NCBI RefSeq assembly: GCF_004664715.2
Contig: NC_051065.1
Coordinates: 147,013,487-147,077,486, forward strand
Direction of reading: 5' to 3'
DNA from: Peromyscus leucopus
Lineage: Eukaryota > Chordata > Mammalia > Rodentia > Cricetidae
Length of the DNA: 64,000 nucleotides
Part shown: positions 24,901 through 36,485 of the stretch, piece by piece
Numbering within the stretch: the first letter of the stretch is position 1
Layout: each line of letters opens with the position of its first letter
The notes under the pieces: model-generated
What the model was told of the DNA's origin: nothing
Databases searched by the model: none
Seen by the model: only the letters and a program-made list of their open reading frames with translations
Made by a program: the position numbers and the translations under genes

Positions 24901-27310
24901 TCGTGTGACTGTAGCTTTTTCTGCTCGTACATTAGACAGCTGCGATACGTTACTGCAAGAAGAGAGGGTTATGGTCAATGCCTCATACCATTTTTTGTAA
25001 TGAAATCCTTGCTCTCAGCTTTCTGCTTGTAACACAACAGCCAACAGTGATCAGGAAGTTTCCTCACCACCTATTTTCCCCTTCACACTGGGATCCACTT
25101 CCTCAAAGAAAGAGTAACTCACATTTCATGGCTTTCCTGACTTAACAAAGAATAAACTATTTCAGATCAAAAGTATGCTTGTAGTCCCTCCTGTGCCAAG
25201 TCTAACCATCTAAAAATCTTCCATCCACAAAGCAAATTCCTGTGCCTTTGGTCCTGACCAGTCATCTAAGCTGCAGGTAAACATTTCATCAAGCAAGTTG
25301 GCCTAATGACAGTGGTCTGAAAGGAAGAACTCAAGAGCACCAAGGGGATAGAAAATATGCATCACAAAATGTGTAGAGATGACTGAAATTCAAATATGAT
25401 TTTAGACTAGTTGTGTTTCTGGCTTGGGAAATAGCCTGAAGCTTGGGGGTGAATAGGAAGGAAAATGAAATTAAAAAGCACTATAAATCTGGTCAAAAAC
25501 ACATTGCAGGGGACATCATAGGCCTAACTATGAACACTGCTGTTCAATTGAATTAATCCAGTGTCAAGTTGCCATCTAGATATATCCTTAGGTAGGTGTT
25601 TATATCCTTAGGTAGATGAACACTATTTGGTCTTCATCAGAGGAGTCTCTCCTTCTGCTGAATGTTCCAGTGAATGGTGGAGAATGCAGAAATGGATGAG
25701 TGCTCAGCTCTAAACAAGACATTTGCCATCCACTTTATGGCCCAGGGAACATTGCAGAAGAAGGAAAGGGTAGAAGAGCCAGAAGATAAGGCCAGATCTA
25801 CCTGTGGAATGTCATCTTCTGGACCTGACACAGCTGTTACAATCTTAACCCAACAGCAGCCGCAGGTGACCACACTGGGCTTGCCACAGAGTAGGCCCAT
25901 TCACTCTCAGGCATGGTCGGAGGAGGGCCTCTGGAAGCCCTATCCTCTGTTGGGCTCTTGCCTATTGATAGATTCAGAGAGTAGGGAGATTGTTCCCTTC
26001 AACTGTGTCCCCATTGATGAACTCTACCTCCCCCAGTGGACACCCCGATAGTGATCATACAGATGGCCCATGTTAAACTAAATGGGTCACAAAGCCAAAC
26101 CAAAAGTCATGAAACTGGGAAAGGCACCATGTGGAAATTGATAGTGAAGGGAGGGACATGAGAGGATGTGAGAGAATATATATACACATATATGTATATG
26201 TATATGTGTATATATATATATATATGAAACTATTAAAAACAAAATCAGTCAAGAATAATAAAGTATAACATATATGAAACTTTGTTGAAAAAAAAAAAAC
26301 TCCTTGTAGGAAAAGTGATGCACTGCACTGAGCAAGAATCTACTGCTAGTATTAGCCCTGGAGAAATGCAGTGACTTTGACCTTCAGAACCCACCAGCAC
26401 ATCTGGTGATGAAACAGACACTGAGAAACAGGATGGAGGCCCCAGCCATAGTCCATGAGAGCACTTGGAAATTTTTGAAACATCCTCTCTCTGTAAGAAG
26501 AAAGATAAAACACACAGTGGATCTTCCCAAAGCAACATACAAAAGAGATTTGAGTCAATTCTATCCTTGCCACTTCCTATTCGTAATTGCCTGTGTCTAG
26601 TGATCCCCAGGCTCGCCCATGAATCTGTTGTATGGAGATGGCTTGCCCATGAATCCGTGTTGTATGCAGACTGCTGGGCCTCAGCCCCACCTTGGAGTTA
26701 ACAATTCAGGAGAGTTGTGTGGAATCCGTCTGGAAACCACACCTTAAGAACCCCTGCTGTAATCCATTGCTGGTGTTAAGACATGGACTTAGGTATATGA
26801 TGAGCTTTTCATTTCTAATTCCTCCATTTGAAATGCTTCCACACCTTGAGGCCTCCCCTCTTTATTTCCTTCCTTCTTTTCTTCTCCTTTTACTTCATTT
26901 CCCCCTTCGCTTTTCCAGTGTCTCTCCTACTGTTGTCTTCTCCACATCTCATTTTCAAGATCTTCATAAATTAAATAAAACATAACAGTCAAGCAGCAGG
27001 TGTTCCCTTTTCCCCAACATACATTTACAGACAGGTAGAGGGAATTCCACAGAATCGAAGGACTTGTTCAAAGATATTCAGAGTATCACAGAAGGTAGAA
27101 ACAGCAGAGTGGCAGCCTTTCCATGACTCCTCAGCAAGCTTTCTGCTAATCCTGAGGACCCTTCTTCTCTTCCCTTCTCTTTCCATCTCACTGTGCACTC
27201 TTCCATTGTCCTACCCTTAACAAACTTTATACCCATTCTAATAAAAGAGCTGTACAAGCAAAGGAAGGCTTGAAGATTGTACCTGTGTGATGGGATGCAG
27301 ACGAGTTCAT
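21928..27310 (-). CDS. Clec4e: Clec4e (Mincle) C-type lectin receptor, complete six-exon gene
   Basis: Exons on the minus strand are 27310-27283 (ATG), 26490-26395, 24952-24863, 23918-23773, 23136-23021 and 22084-21928 (stop TAA). All donors are GT and all acceptors AG, phases agree, and the total is 633 bp or 210 residues with no stop. Exon 1 gives a short cytoplasmic start (MNSSASHHT). Exon 2 gives the membrane span (about residues 19-40) with an Arg at 39; in Mincle this arginine pairs with FcR-gamma. Exon 3 is the stalk with Cys66. Exons 4-6 are the lectin domain: CCPLNW start, [24 protein letters not shown] at 165-167, WND at 188-190 and a final WICEMPE. EPN plus WND predicts calcium-dependent glucose/mannose-type binding; the receptor is known to sense mycobacterial trehalose glycolipids and SAP130. 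The tail is three codons shorter than I recall for mouse. Only isolated exon fragments appear as simple open frames, so the gene is easily missed. Confidence 0.95.
24790..24818. repeat. poly(A) run in Clec4e intron 3 side
   Basis: 29 consecutive A on the + strand, about 45 bp from the donor of Clec4e exon 3 (on the minus strand this is poly-T within the intron). Confidence 0.9.
25600..26270 (+). repeat. rodent interspersed repeat in Clec4e intron 2
   Basis: Recurrent rodent text (GGAGAATGCAGAAATGGATG, GGCCCAGGGAACATTGCAGA), ending in a TA-rich microsatellite at about 26178-26224. It gives a 125-codon open frame at 25674-26051 that I do not regard as a gene. Probably LINE-derived. Confidence 0.5.
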
Positions 27311-28540
27311 TGAAGACATTCTTTTTCCCCCGTTCTTCCCTTTCTTTCTCCTCTCAACTTAGTAAGAACCCTGGAAAGTGAGTCTCAGCAGATGAATGCT
27401 TCACCCGTTTTTAAAAGTTCAGCCCTAACAGAGCTGATATCACAGTGTGCTAATGTGCTCTGTACAATTAAGTCAGAATTTCCTTTCTTGCACAAGGATA
27501 GGGAGTTTATTGGACAACATGCCACTTCTCACTCCAGACCACAAAAGAGGAAATGATGAGGTAGGTGATAAGCATCAAGAGAAATGGCTGAGAGGTCTGA
27601 AAAAAACCTTGTTTTATTTTAGTAGGTAAATGCCTCTCTTTCTCCAAAGTCTAACTTTGGCACTGTGGGATTCAGCACCACATTCTAAATTCTGTTTGTT
27701 TGGTTGTTTGGTTGATTGGTTGGTTGGTTGGTTGGTTGGTTGGTTGGTTGGTTTTGTTTTATTTTTTTGTCTGTACCAAGTACACATTTGTTCACAGGAG
27801 GCTGAGACTCTGAATTCTCCCCACACATAGCACACAGCTGGGTGCACAATGTGCATATTTACAAGTTAGCTATGGAGAGTTTCTTTTCATCTTTTGTGTC
27901 CCTCTTTCTTACCAGCTTTTGGACACTCACTGTGTGAACTCTGGTCCCCTTTATCAAGATGTTAACCACTGGATTATTTTACAGATCAGCCTCATAGTAT
28001 TTTGCAAGTCAGTTCAACTTCTTACAGTGACACACAATTTCTGCAGATTCAATGGGTACTTTAATTCTATTTTATTTATTTGGAAATTTTAGAGAAGGAA
28101 CAGATTTGAGTGTCAGAAGAAGCAGTTTCAGCTAGACATTAGAATGGAGTGCTTCTCTGGAATCTTTCTTAGAAGACACTAAAAGTCACATTAGTATCAC
28201 TTGTCTAAGGTTGTGAGTGTCAGGAGGCAGAAGTGCTATACACATGACTCGGGAATCCCCGTGTTTGGTGAGCCAGACTTCCTATATGCTACACAATATT
28301 TTTTGGTCTCATGGAAGCTTTCTATTATTTCAATAGATTGGAAGTTTTCCTCACTACTTTTCATTTTCAGACACATGGATTTATATAAGTATTTTAAATC
28401 ATACTTTTAAATTCATATGACTTTGCATTTTCACTAAAATTCCATATGCAAAAGTTTGGTCCCTAGGAAGTTTTGTGGACTTTAAGAGCTGAGCCCTTGT
28501 GAAAGGCCCTTAGCGTCCATGGTTTTGAAAGAGTCTGATG
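27311..28540. other. upstream flank of Clec4e
   Basis: Likely holds the Clec4e 5' UTR/promoter (minus strand, beginning at 27311). A polypyrimidine stretch lies directly upstream on the + strand; no clear TATA box. A (GGTT)n run sits near 27703-27752. No gene seen. Confidence 0.45.
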
Positions 28541-28548
28541 TGTTTTAG

Positions 28549-28550
<2 letters not shown>

Positions 28551-28589
<39 letters not shown>
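28551..28589. repeat. poly(T) run
   Basis: About 38 consecutive T on the + strand. Confidence 0.9.
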
Positions 28590-29153
28590 GTTTTTTGAGT
28601 CATTGTAGGTGTGAATAAGAGTCTCTGATGTGGTTGGGTGCGATGTTTTAGTCTTCTATGGTTTCTTGGCTTCTGTTTTGGTGTGCCACCTTTATAAAGA
28701 CCCAGACCACGGGCTGCCCAATCTTTGACCTGATGCTCCAAATAAGCATGCCAAAGAAAACTCTGTTTCCTTCAGAAATGACTCATGTCAGGCATTTCAT
28801 TATAGTGATGGAAAGATACATAACATACACATTACACATCATACATGCATTCAATATACATATTGTTAGTAAAAGCTATTAAGAAACAGAATTGTCGTAG
28901 TAAGTTTTTTATTAATCTTAATAAATCAGTAATAACTTATATTAATAGTTTTGCTAAAGGTTATATTATTTATTATAAATATGCAATTAACTAGATATTA
29001 CAAAGTAAATATTTTACTAGTCAGATATATAATTATCAGATGTATATTTATATCATTATATCTTTCTCTTTTGCAAATGTTAATTATGCATTATAATGGA
29101 CTTCATTATGACATTTTCATGCATGTTTATAATGCACTTTTATCATACTCACC

Positions 29154-29570
29154 TGCTGGGGGATGTCTTTCTGTATGCTGTGAATATATGTTGTTTCCAC
29201 TGGTTAATAAATAAGTTGTTTTGGCCTATGGCAAGCAAGGCAGCTTAGAGGCAGGCAGGAAATCCAAAGAAAGAGAAAGGTAGAGTCTGGAGAGATGCCT
29301 GCCTGCAGCCCAAGCAGCAAGATGCCAGCAGACTGGTAATGCCACATCCACATGGCAACTTATAGATTAGTAGAAATGGTTTAAGTTATAAGAGCTAGCT
29401 AGTAAGAAGCCTACCATAGGCCATACAGTTGATAATTAATATTAAGCCTCTGAATGATTATTTTATAAGCAGTTGAGGGACCCTGGGGCTGGGCAGGACC
29501 AGAGGAACATAAGACTGGAGGAATGCAGGACCACGAGGCCAGGCGGGATCTGAGAAAACTTTTGACTACA
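29154..29570 (+). repeat. solo LTR, class II ERV
   Basis: Starts TGCTGGGGGATGTC and ends TTTGACTACA. It is flanked on both sides by the perfect 6-bp duplication CTCACC (29148-29153 and 29571-29576). Belongs to the same group as 33546-33933 and 41057-41400 (shared TAAGCCTACCAT and ATTTTATAAGC-like blocks). Confidence 0.88.
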
Positions 29571-30252
29571 CTCACCCTATTACCCTCTCTTGTTTTCTTC
29601 TCATTTCCACTGATCCCAGTCTTCTTACAAGCTGGTCTTCCTACATTTATGATTGTTTTCCTGTAACCCATTGCATTTTACTAGGGTTTCTTACAGGGTG
29701 CTGGGTGAGAGATTATTTACAGATGCATAACTCCACCTTCCTGATCTTGTTTATTTATCCCTGGTGGCCAGTTGTGTGTGTTTCTCATTCTCTTCAGACT
29801 GAAGCATTATGCCTAGAATCCTCTACAGAGATGCTTAGGGGTCATAAATTCCTATCTATTTTTATCATGGAAATTTTTTGCTTCTCATTCAACTACAGGT
29901 GTAGTTTTATTATGCATAATGCTCAAGGTTGACAGGTACAGTCTTTCAGAATTTGGAATGCATCTTTCCAGACTCTTCTACTTTAAATGTTTCTATTGAA
30001 TAATCAACCTGCTGTTATTCTGATGAGCCTGTCCTTGTAAGTGACTCTGCTTATCTCTGTTGCAGCTTCCAATGCCCTTTATTTTGTATTTCTGGTATTT
30101 TAACTATAGTGTGTCACGTGAAATCTCTTTTTTTTTTTGATACAGTCTATTTTGTTTGCTGTAGGCCTGTTGCCAAGTGGATAGACATTTCTTTCCGTAG
30201 ACTTAGGGAATTTTCTACTGTGACTTTTTTGAAAATATTTTCTGTGCTTTTG

Positions 30253-30470
30253 TGTTGTTGGTTGTTTTTGCTCTTTGGGGGGCTCACCACCCAACTCTCA
30301 AATAAATACACAAGAAGGCTTATTCTTAATTATATATGTGTGGCCTTAGCTTGGATTGTTTCTAGACAATTTTCTTTAACTTAAATTATCCCGTTTATCT
30401 TTGGCCTTGTGGCTTTTATCATTCTCTATTCCTGTACACCTTTCTTTGTTTCTTACATTCACATGTACTA
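30253..30470 (-). repeat. truncated 3' LTR of ERV3
   Basis: Matches 33121-33310 (shared CCAGCTCCCAAATAAATACA-like and TCTATTCCTGTA blocks). The match stops near TTTGTTTCTTAC and ERV internal sequence follows directly, so about half the LTR is deleted. Confidence 0.75.
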
Positions 30471-32143
30471 AATTCCAATTCATTTCTGTCTGTTAAAGTT
30501 AAAGAAAATACTCCATAATCTATTCTATCTTAGGAAATCCAAATTTTATACCTAATTGACTTTCTATCATATCTAAGGAAAACTGCAACTATAACTATCT
30601 AGTCTTCAGCTCCATCAAAGGCCCCAGAGGGATATAATATAATTTAAGTAAACAAAAATTGCATTGCAAACAACTCTAGATGACAGAAACATCTGACTGC
30701 CTGGACAGTCATCCAAATTTCCTCTGCAATGTTGGGGCATCCATCTTCAACCTACAGGCCCATAGTATCTGGCAGACTTTTCAATGAAGCAGGAAATTTG
30801 AAAGAGTGTCCCACCTATATTGGCAAAATTTGTTAGTCACTTTCCTCTGTGTCCTGAAGAATGTCTGGCAGTTTCTTCTGTGAAACAGGAATCCTGAAGG
30901 ACCATCCTGCATTGTTTTAGCAAAGTTCAGCAGTCACTTTCCTGTGGGTCCTGCATGTCCAGTTTATACAACATACTGTCAAGCAGTCCAGGCAAGAGCA
31001 GCTTCTTGACTAAATGGCAAGCCTTCCACATTGAAAGCAAACTCCACAAGAAGTTTCTTCGATGCCCATCATCTCTAAAGTAAATTGGTGCTGCCAGGAG
31101 CAGATGTGTCTCATTGTCATGAAAAGCCCTAAGTTAACACAACATTTTAAATGCCATATTCTGTAGATCTTTGAAAGTTTTGAAGAGCATCTATCTAAAA
31201 TATATCTCTATATGATCTGGAAAGCATATCTAACATATTTATAATTTTGATTGTTATAACTGGCTAACCTGTGTTTCCTGATTATCCTATATAGTTTATA
31301 ATAATAGGTTTCAAAAACTAGAACTTCACCCTACATTTCCAAATGAACTGAATAGGCATAATATCTCAAACAAAAAAAAACATAATACAATATGTTGTAA
31401 CAAAAATAACCTTAAATTTTTATCAATATACAAAAATCCTTTAAACAAGAGTAGAAATATATATACAATGTTTTGCAACAAAAATTACCTCAAATTTTAT
31501 CAATATACAAAAGTCCTTACAAATCCAAAATATTTGAGATTAATAGTTTTTTTAGTTTAAAATAGATTCAATAATTTACAATATTATCTTATCATTCCTA
31601 TATTCCCCTAAATGATAGCAAACATCCATAACCCACCAAATAACCAAAGACTACTCACACACCCCAACTCTTTGGAATGTGGGCATCTTTTTCTCTAGAC
31701 TGCTTTCTGCTGTCTGTGGATGAAGCATCTTCAGGGTCCCAGAGAGAAAATTTGAGATAATGACCAAGTCCTGGTAAAGGCCAGTAGTAATCTTTGTTGA
31801 TAGATATCTCCTGCCAAGATTCAGGAGGTCTTCCCTGATCCATTTCATTCCTGGAGGAACCCACAACCTCTCATCTCCTGTGGGAACAAAACTCCAAAGC
31901 ATTCTTTATTTCCATTTGACAAATATATTTCTTGACTTCTTTTTTAAAGGTAAGGAATTCTTAAAATATCTAGGTTGGTTATTTCAGCAGCCCTTTCAAC
32001 TTCATGTCTCTTAGCACCTGTTATTTGCTTATCAACAAACAAAAACTTCAAAATCAACACACATTCAAAATGTAACATACAGTATCCCAATTCCCTGTGT
32101 ATCTCCCATCTTACTCGGCTTTTTTCTTTTATATTACTTGTAC

Positions 32144-32607
32144 TGTTATGGTGATATTGTGTTCCCCAAAATATTGTGCACCCTAATAAGTTTATCTGGG
32201 GTCAGAGAACAGAACAGCCACTAAATATAGAGGCCAGAAAGTGGTGGCACACACACCTTTAATCCTAGCATTCCAGAGGCAGAGATCTGTCTGGATCTCT
32301 GTGAGTTCAAAGCCACACTGGAAACAGCTAGGCGTGGTGACAAGAGCCTTTAATCCCAGGAAGTGATGGCAGAAAGCAGAAAGGTATATAAGGTGTGAAA
32401 ACCATGAACTAGAGCTGGTTAAGCTTTTAGGCTTTTGAGCAGCACAGTTCAGCTGAGAGGCATCCAGTCTGAGGAAACATCCAGCTGAGGAATTGGCAAG
32501 GTGAGGTAGCTGTGGCTTGTTCTGTCTCTCTGATCTTTTGGCATTCACCCCAATACCTGGCTTTAGATTTGATTTTATTAATAAGACCTTTTAAGATTCA
32601 TGCTACA
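32144..32607 (+). repeat. solo LTR nested in ERV3
   Basis: Opposite orientation to ERV3. Begins TGTTATGGTGATATTGTG and ends GATTCATGCTACA, the same LTR type as 13511-14013. Holds a SINE-like GGTGGCACACACACCTTTAA module. The target duplication is not clear (ttgtac before, ccgtct after), so the exact left edge may be off by a few bases. Confidence 0.7.
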
Positions 32608-33120
32608 CCGTCTCTTTAAAGACTTTGTTTTTTTAAACTATTTATTTCTTTGACTGTCTATACCCATTTTCTTTTCTTTCTTAAGCTGGAACCTGTTTAG
32701 AGTTTTTTGTTGTTGTTTGGATTTTTTTTTTCATCTTGACCTCTTTTACTGTGTATCTTTTAGCCTTTTTTGACTGCACAAACAAACTTTTAAACTGCCA
32801 ACCTACACCTGGATCCTCCACACAGCTCTCTTGGCTGGCTCCACCTGCTTCTCAGGTCGTGAAAGCCAAGCCTAAAGCTCATGGCCCAGTTGGAGATGTG
32901 TGACCAAGAACTGCATTCAACCCTCCTAGAGCTCTAAAATGCTGGTGCTTGCACCATGGCAGGTGTTTTTACTTAGTTTTTTGTTCCTACTTAACATATT
33001 GGCTGCTCAAGAGCTCACCAGCAGGCAGAAACTTTTAAAGATACTGTATTCTCTTTTTTGTCCTCCCTCAGCTTTCTTAGCTATACGTGGCAATACTGGC
33101 ACATGTTGGCACACCAAAAA

Positions 33121-33977
33121 TGTTGTTGGTTGTTTTTATTCTTTTGGGGGCCCACCAGCCAGCTCCCAAATAAATACACATGGAGGCTTATTCTTAATTA
33201 TAAATGCCTGGACTTAGCTTGGCTTATTTCTAGCCAGCTTTCTTTAACTTAATTTGTCCTGTTTATCTTTGGCCTTGGGGCTTTTATCTTTCTCTATTCC
33301 TGTATACCTTTCCTTGTTTTTTACTCCATCACTTGCTGTGTAGCTGTGTAGCTGTCCCCTGGAGTCCTCCTCCTTCTCCAGCTACTTCTCCTCCCAAATT
33401 TCTCCTTCTATTAATTCTTTCTGCCTGCCAGCCCCACCTGTCCTTTCTCCTGCCTTGCTATTGGCCATTCAGTTCTTTATTAGATCACCAGGTGTTTTAG
33501 ACAGGCAAAGTATCACAGCTTCACAGAGTTAAACAAATGAAACATTGCTGTAGGATGGTCTGTATGTCAAATTACTCTGATTGGTCAATAAATAAAACAC
33601 TGATTGGCCAGTGGCTAGGCAGGAAGTATAGGCAGAACTAACAGAGAGGAGAAAAGAAAGAACAGGAAGGCGGAAGGAGTCACTGCCAGCTGCCACCACA
33701 AAAAGCTGCATGTGAAGATGCCAATAAGCCACGAGCCACGTGGCAAAGAATAGATTTATGGAAATGGATTAATTTAAGCTATAAGAACAGTTAGCAAGAA
33801 GCCTGCCATGGCCATACAGTTTGTAAGCAATATAAGTCTCTGTGTTTACTTGATTGGGTCTGAGCAGCTATGGGACTGGCAGGTGAGAGAGATTTGTTCT
33901 GACTGTGGGCCAGACAGGAAAACTCTAGTTACAAAGCATAAACAAAAGTAACACACCTTAAAATAATATTCCCAACA
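33121..33977 (-). repeat. 5' LTR of ERV3, split by another LTR
   Basis: On the minus strand it runs from TGTTGGGAATATTATTT to CAACCAACAACA. Removing the nested element at 33546-33933 and one duplication copy leaves about 463 bp. Confidence 0.78.
33546..33933 (+). repeat. solo LTR inside the ERV3 5' LTR
   Basis: TGCTGTAGGATGG to CTCTAGTTACA, flanked by aaacat (33540-33545) and aagcat (33934-33939). Sequence is close to the LTRs at 29154 and 41057. Confidence 0.82.
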
Positions 33978-34202
33978 CTTTTGTTGTGGTATTATTCTCT
34001 TCCTTTGTGTCTAAAATGTGAAGATTGGTTGTTTTTATGGTGCCTCAGAGCTCTCCCATATTTCAAACTAATGTTTTCATTTGTCATTGACCATTACTGA
34101 ATGATAAAATTCCTCTATCTTGTCTTCCAGTCCTGATAGTCTCTCTTCAACACTGTCTATTCAATTGGTGAGGCTTTCCACTAGGCTTACAGACTTTTTC
34201 TT

Positions 34203-34204
<2 letters not shown>

Positions 34205-34235
<31 letters not shown>

Positions 34236-34382
34236 GTTTTTCAAGACAGGGTTTCTCTGTGTAGCTTTGCGCCTCTCCCGGAACTCACTTTTGTAGCCCA
34301 GGCTGGTCTCGAACTCATAGAGATCTGCCTGGCTCTGCCTCCTGAGTGCTGGGATTAAAGGCGTGAGCCACCACTGCCCGGC
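34205..34382 (-). repeat. B1 SINE
   Basis: Antisense, well preserved: AAGACAGGGTTTCTCTGTGT, GCTGGGATTAAAGGCGTGAG; T-run at 34205-34235 is its A-tail. Confidence 0.93.
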
Positions 34383-34734
34383 AAGTTTTTCATTTCTAGC
34401 CTCATTTCAGCTTAGCTTTTCTTCAGCAATTGTATTTCATTATTGAATTCTATTTCACAGTTTAAATTGGCTTCCTTACTTTTTTTAAAGCTCTTTTGTT
34501 GTTATTGTCTTGGAGTATATTTATGCTTTCTTTCAATTGTTTGAACAGAGTTTTAATCGTTCTTTTTAATTTTTTGCCTGTAAGTTCTTCCAAAGTGTTC
34601 TCATTGGGAGCAACTACTCTAGGATTTTCTTTTTGTTGTTGTACCTCCAAATCACCTTTCTTCTTGCAGTCAGGTATTTATGGTATTCAGGAAAGGACTA
34701 AGTTGTAATAAGACTGACTCTCCTTTTCCCTGGG

Positions 34735-35520
34735 CCCTTGAGTCTACTCAGTGCAGTCAGCTACTGTCCTGTGTCATTTCTATCCTCCTTCCAGTTCCCA
34801 GTTTTTGACATTGGTTGTGGAACTCCCTGTTCCTGGGTACCATGTCTTGCTTCAGATCTGGTCTCCCCTGTAGGTCCACAGCTTCTGCCATGAGTTGTGA
34901 AACTCCATAAATCTGCGTGCCTATCCCTGGGTCAACTTCTATCTCCTCCCCAGGTCAACAACTTTTGCTGTGATTTATAGAACTCCCCAGTCCTGTATGC
35001 ACTGCCCTGAGTCAGCTTGAGTCTTTTCCCTGGATCTGCAGAGTCTACTATGAATTGTGAAGCTCCTTATCCCTCTGAAGACCTTATGCTTGGTCAACTC
35101 AGTATCCTCTAGGTGTACAGTTTCCTCCACACATTTTGGAGCTCATCAAGCCTAAATGTCTTACTCTTGGTCTATTCTTATCTCCTCCCTAAGTCTGCAG
35201 CTTCAGCCATTCATTGTGGAATCCCCCTACACATACCTGTTCCCCTTACCTTAGATTGTTAACTCATGTCCCTTCCTTGGGATAATAGCTTCTGCCTCAT
35301 GCTGTAGAGGTTCCCTTGCCTGAGTGCTTTATCCTGTTCAGTTATGACCTCCTCTCTGGGACTGTAGTTTGCTCTTTGAGTTGTGAAACCCCACCCCCTC
35401 AACTGAGTATTTGACCTGGATGGACTCTGGTCTCTTCCCTTGGGTCTGTAGCTTTTTTCCATGAGTTGTGGACACCCAAAGTCTGACCCTGGGTCATTTT
35501 TATCCCCTCCTGGTCTTTTA
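34735..35520. repeat. degenerate ~80-bp tandem repeat, about nine units
   Basis: A phrase like GAGTTGTGGAACTCCCC recurs near 34815, 34896, 34975, 35055, 35135, 35214, 35302, 35379 and 35464, a spacing of about 77-88 bp. Each unit also has a CTGCAGCTTCTGCC-like piece. It lies just upstream (minus strand) of the L1 ORF1 piece, so it may be an L1 5' UTR monomer array. Confidence 0.75.
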
Positions 35521-35796
35521 ATGTAGGCATGTACAGTTATTAAAACTTCCTCTTAGAGCAGGGTTCATTGTATCTTACAGGTTTTGGTACAATGCATTTT
35601 CATTTCATTCAGCTATCTTTATTGAATACCATTTTCATGTTCTGTATTGATTACCTTATTCATTCAGTTTTGTATTTGTGTCCTTATTCATTTCTTTGAA
35701 CATATTTAATCCTTCCTTTGAATTACTTGTCTGCCACTTTGTCTAAGTCATTCTCTTCTTGCTTGTGCTTTTGCATTGGAATTTTTACATCTGGTT

Positions 35797-35800
<4 letters not shown>

Positions 35801-35848
<48 letters not shown>
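35801..35848. repeat. (GT)n microsatellite
   Basis: About 24 perfect GT units. Confidence 0.93.
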
Positions 35849-35851
<3 letters not shown>

Positions 35852-35889
35852 CCATTCACCTCCCAGTGAGAGTGTTTGAAATGTTCTGA

Positions 35890-36008
35890 AAAGAAAGTTA
35901 TAGAGTTGAAGAGTAAATGATCGAATAGAATTAGAAAGTGAAGGAGTCAAATATCTCTATTTGCAGATGACCTTTTCCTGTATCTAACAGACCCTAAAAC
36001 TCCACACA

Positions 36009-36053
<45 letters not shown>

Positions 36054-36200
36054 TAGATGTGATAAACACATTAACTGAATTATCAGGATTTAAAATCAAC
36101 ATACCAATCAGTATCTTGTTTATATGCCAATCACATGCATACTTGAGGAAGAAAAAGTAAAACAACCCTACTCATACATGTGCTGAAATTTTGTTTATAA
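35890..36200 (+). mobile_element. L1 ORF2 (RT) fragment
   Basis: Codons read KYLYLQMTF where L1 RT has its YADD block, then INTLTELSGFKIN. Interrupted by (CA)n(A)n at 36004-36050. Decayed. Confidence 0.65.
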
Positions 36201-36485
36201 ATTCACTAAAACCGCAAGAAGTCATTGTGAAGTCTTGAGCACATTCTAGGCTGTTGGACACAATTGTTTTTCTTGCTCTTTACCCACAACAGAGAGTCAA
36301 ACAAGGTTATTAATTGTGAAAATAAATGCATTTATTTGGCATTTATTAAAAATTTTGAAAATGCACTTCTAAAAATCATTTTGCAGAGATCACAAATTGT
36401 TTCTTGAGAGCACATTGGAGAATAATTACACCATTCATTTATACTATTTAGCACTTTAAAATTTAGCTATTAAAAAGTATAAGAT

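Larger units (their letters stand above)
30253..33977 (-). mobile_element. ERV3: provirus deleted for gag and pol, carrying nested LTRs
   Basis: The 5' LTR is at 33121-33977, itself interrupted by a solo LTR. The 3' LTR is truncated, at 30253 to about 30470. The outer flanks are CTTTTG at 30247-30252 and CTTTTG at 33978-33983, a perfect 6-bp duplication that fixes both ends of one insertion. The inside is only the post-pol non-coding stretch (30471-32143), matching ERV1 and ERV2, and a leader-like 32608-33120 with a primer-site-like TGGTGTGCCAACATG next to the LTR. Gag, pro and pol are absent. The half of the 3' LTR next to the purine tract is also missing. It lies within L1 ORF1 sequence. 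Confidence 0.82.
29577..34700 (-). mobile_element. L1 ORF1 region, antisense, broken by ERV3 and B1
   Basis: On the minus strand, pieces in order are 34700-34383 (TLFKQLKESINILQDNNNKR, coiled-coil-like), 34204-33984 (SVEERLSGLEDKIEEF, coiled coil) and 30246-29580 (FPKSTERNV, then VTYKDRLIRITAGYSIET). The last is the L1 ORF1 C-terminal nucleic-acid-binding signature. ERV3 sits between the second and third pieces and a B1 between the first and second. Stops throughout. Not a host gene. Confidence 0.7.

Noticed and set aside
25674..26051. 125-codon open frame in Clec4e intron 2
   Set aside because: Lies in a rodent interspersed repeat, with no domain and no splice or promoter context.
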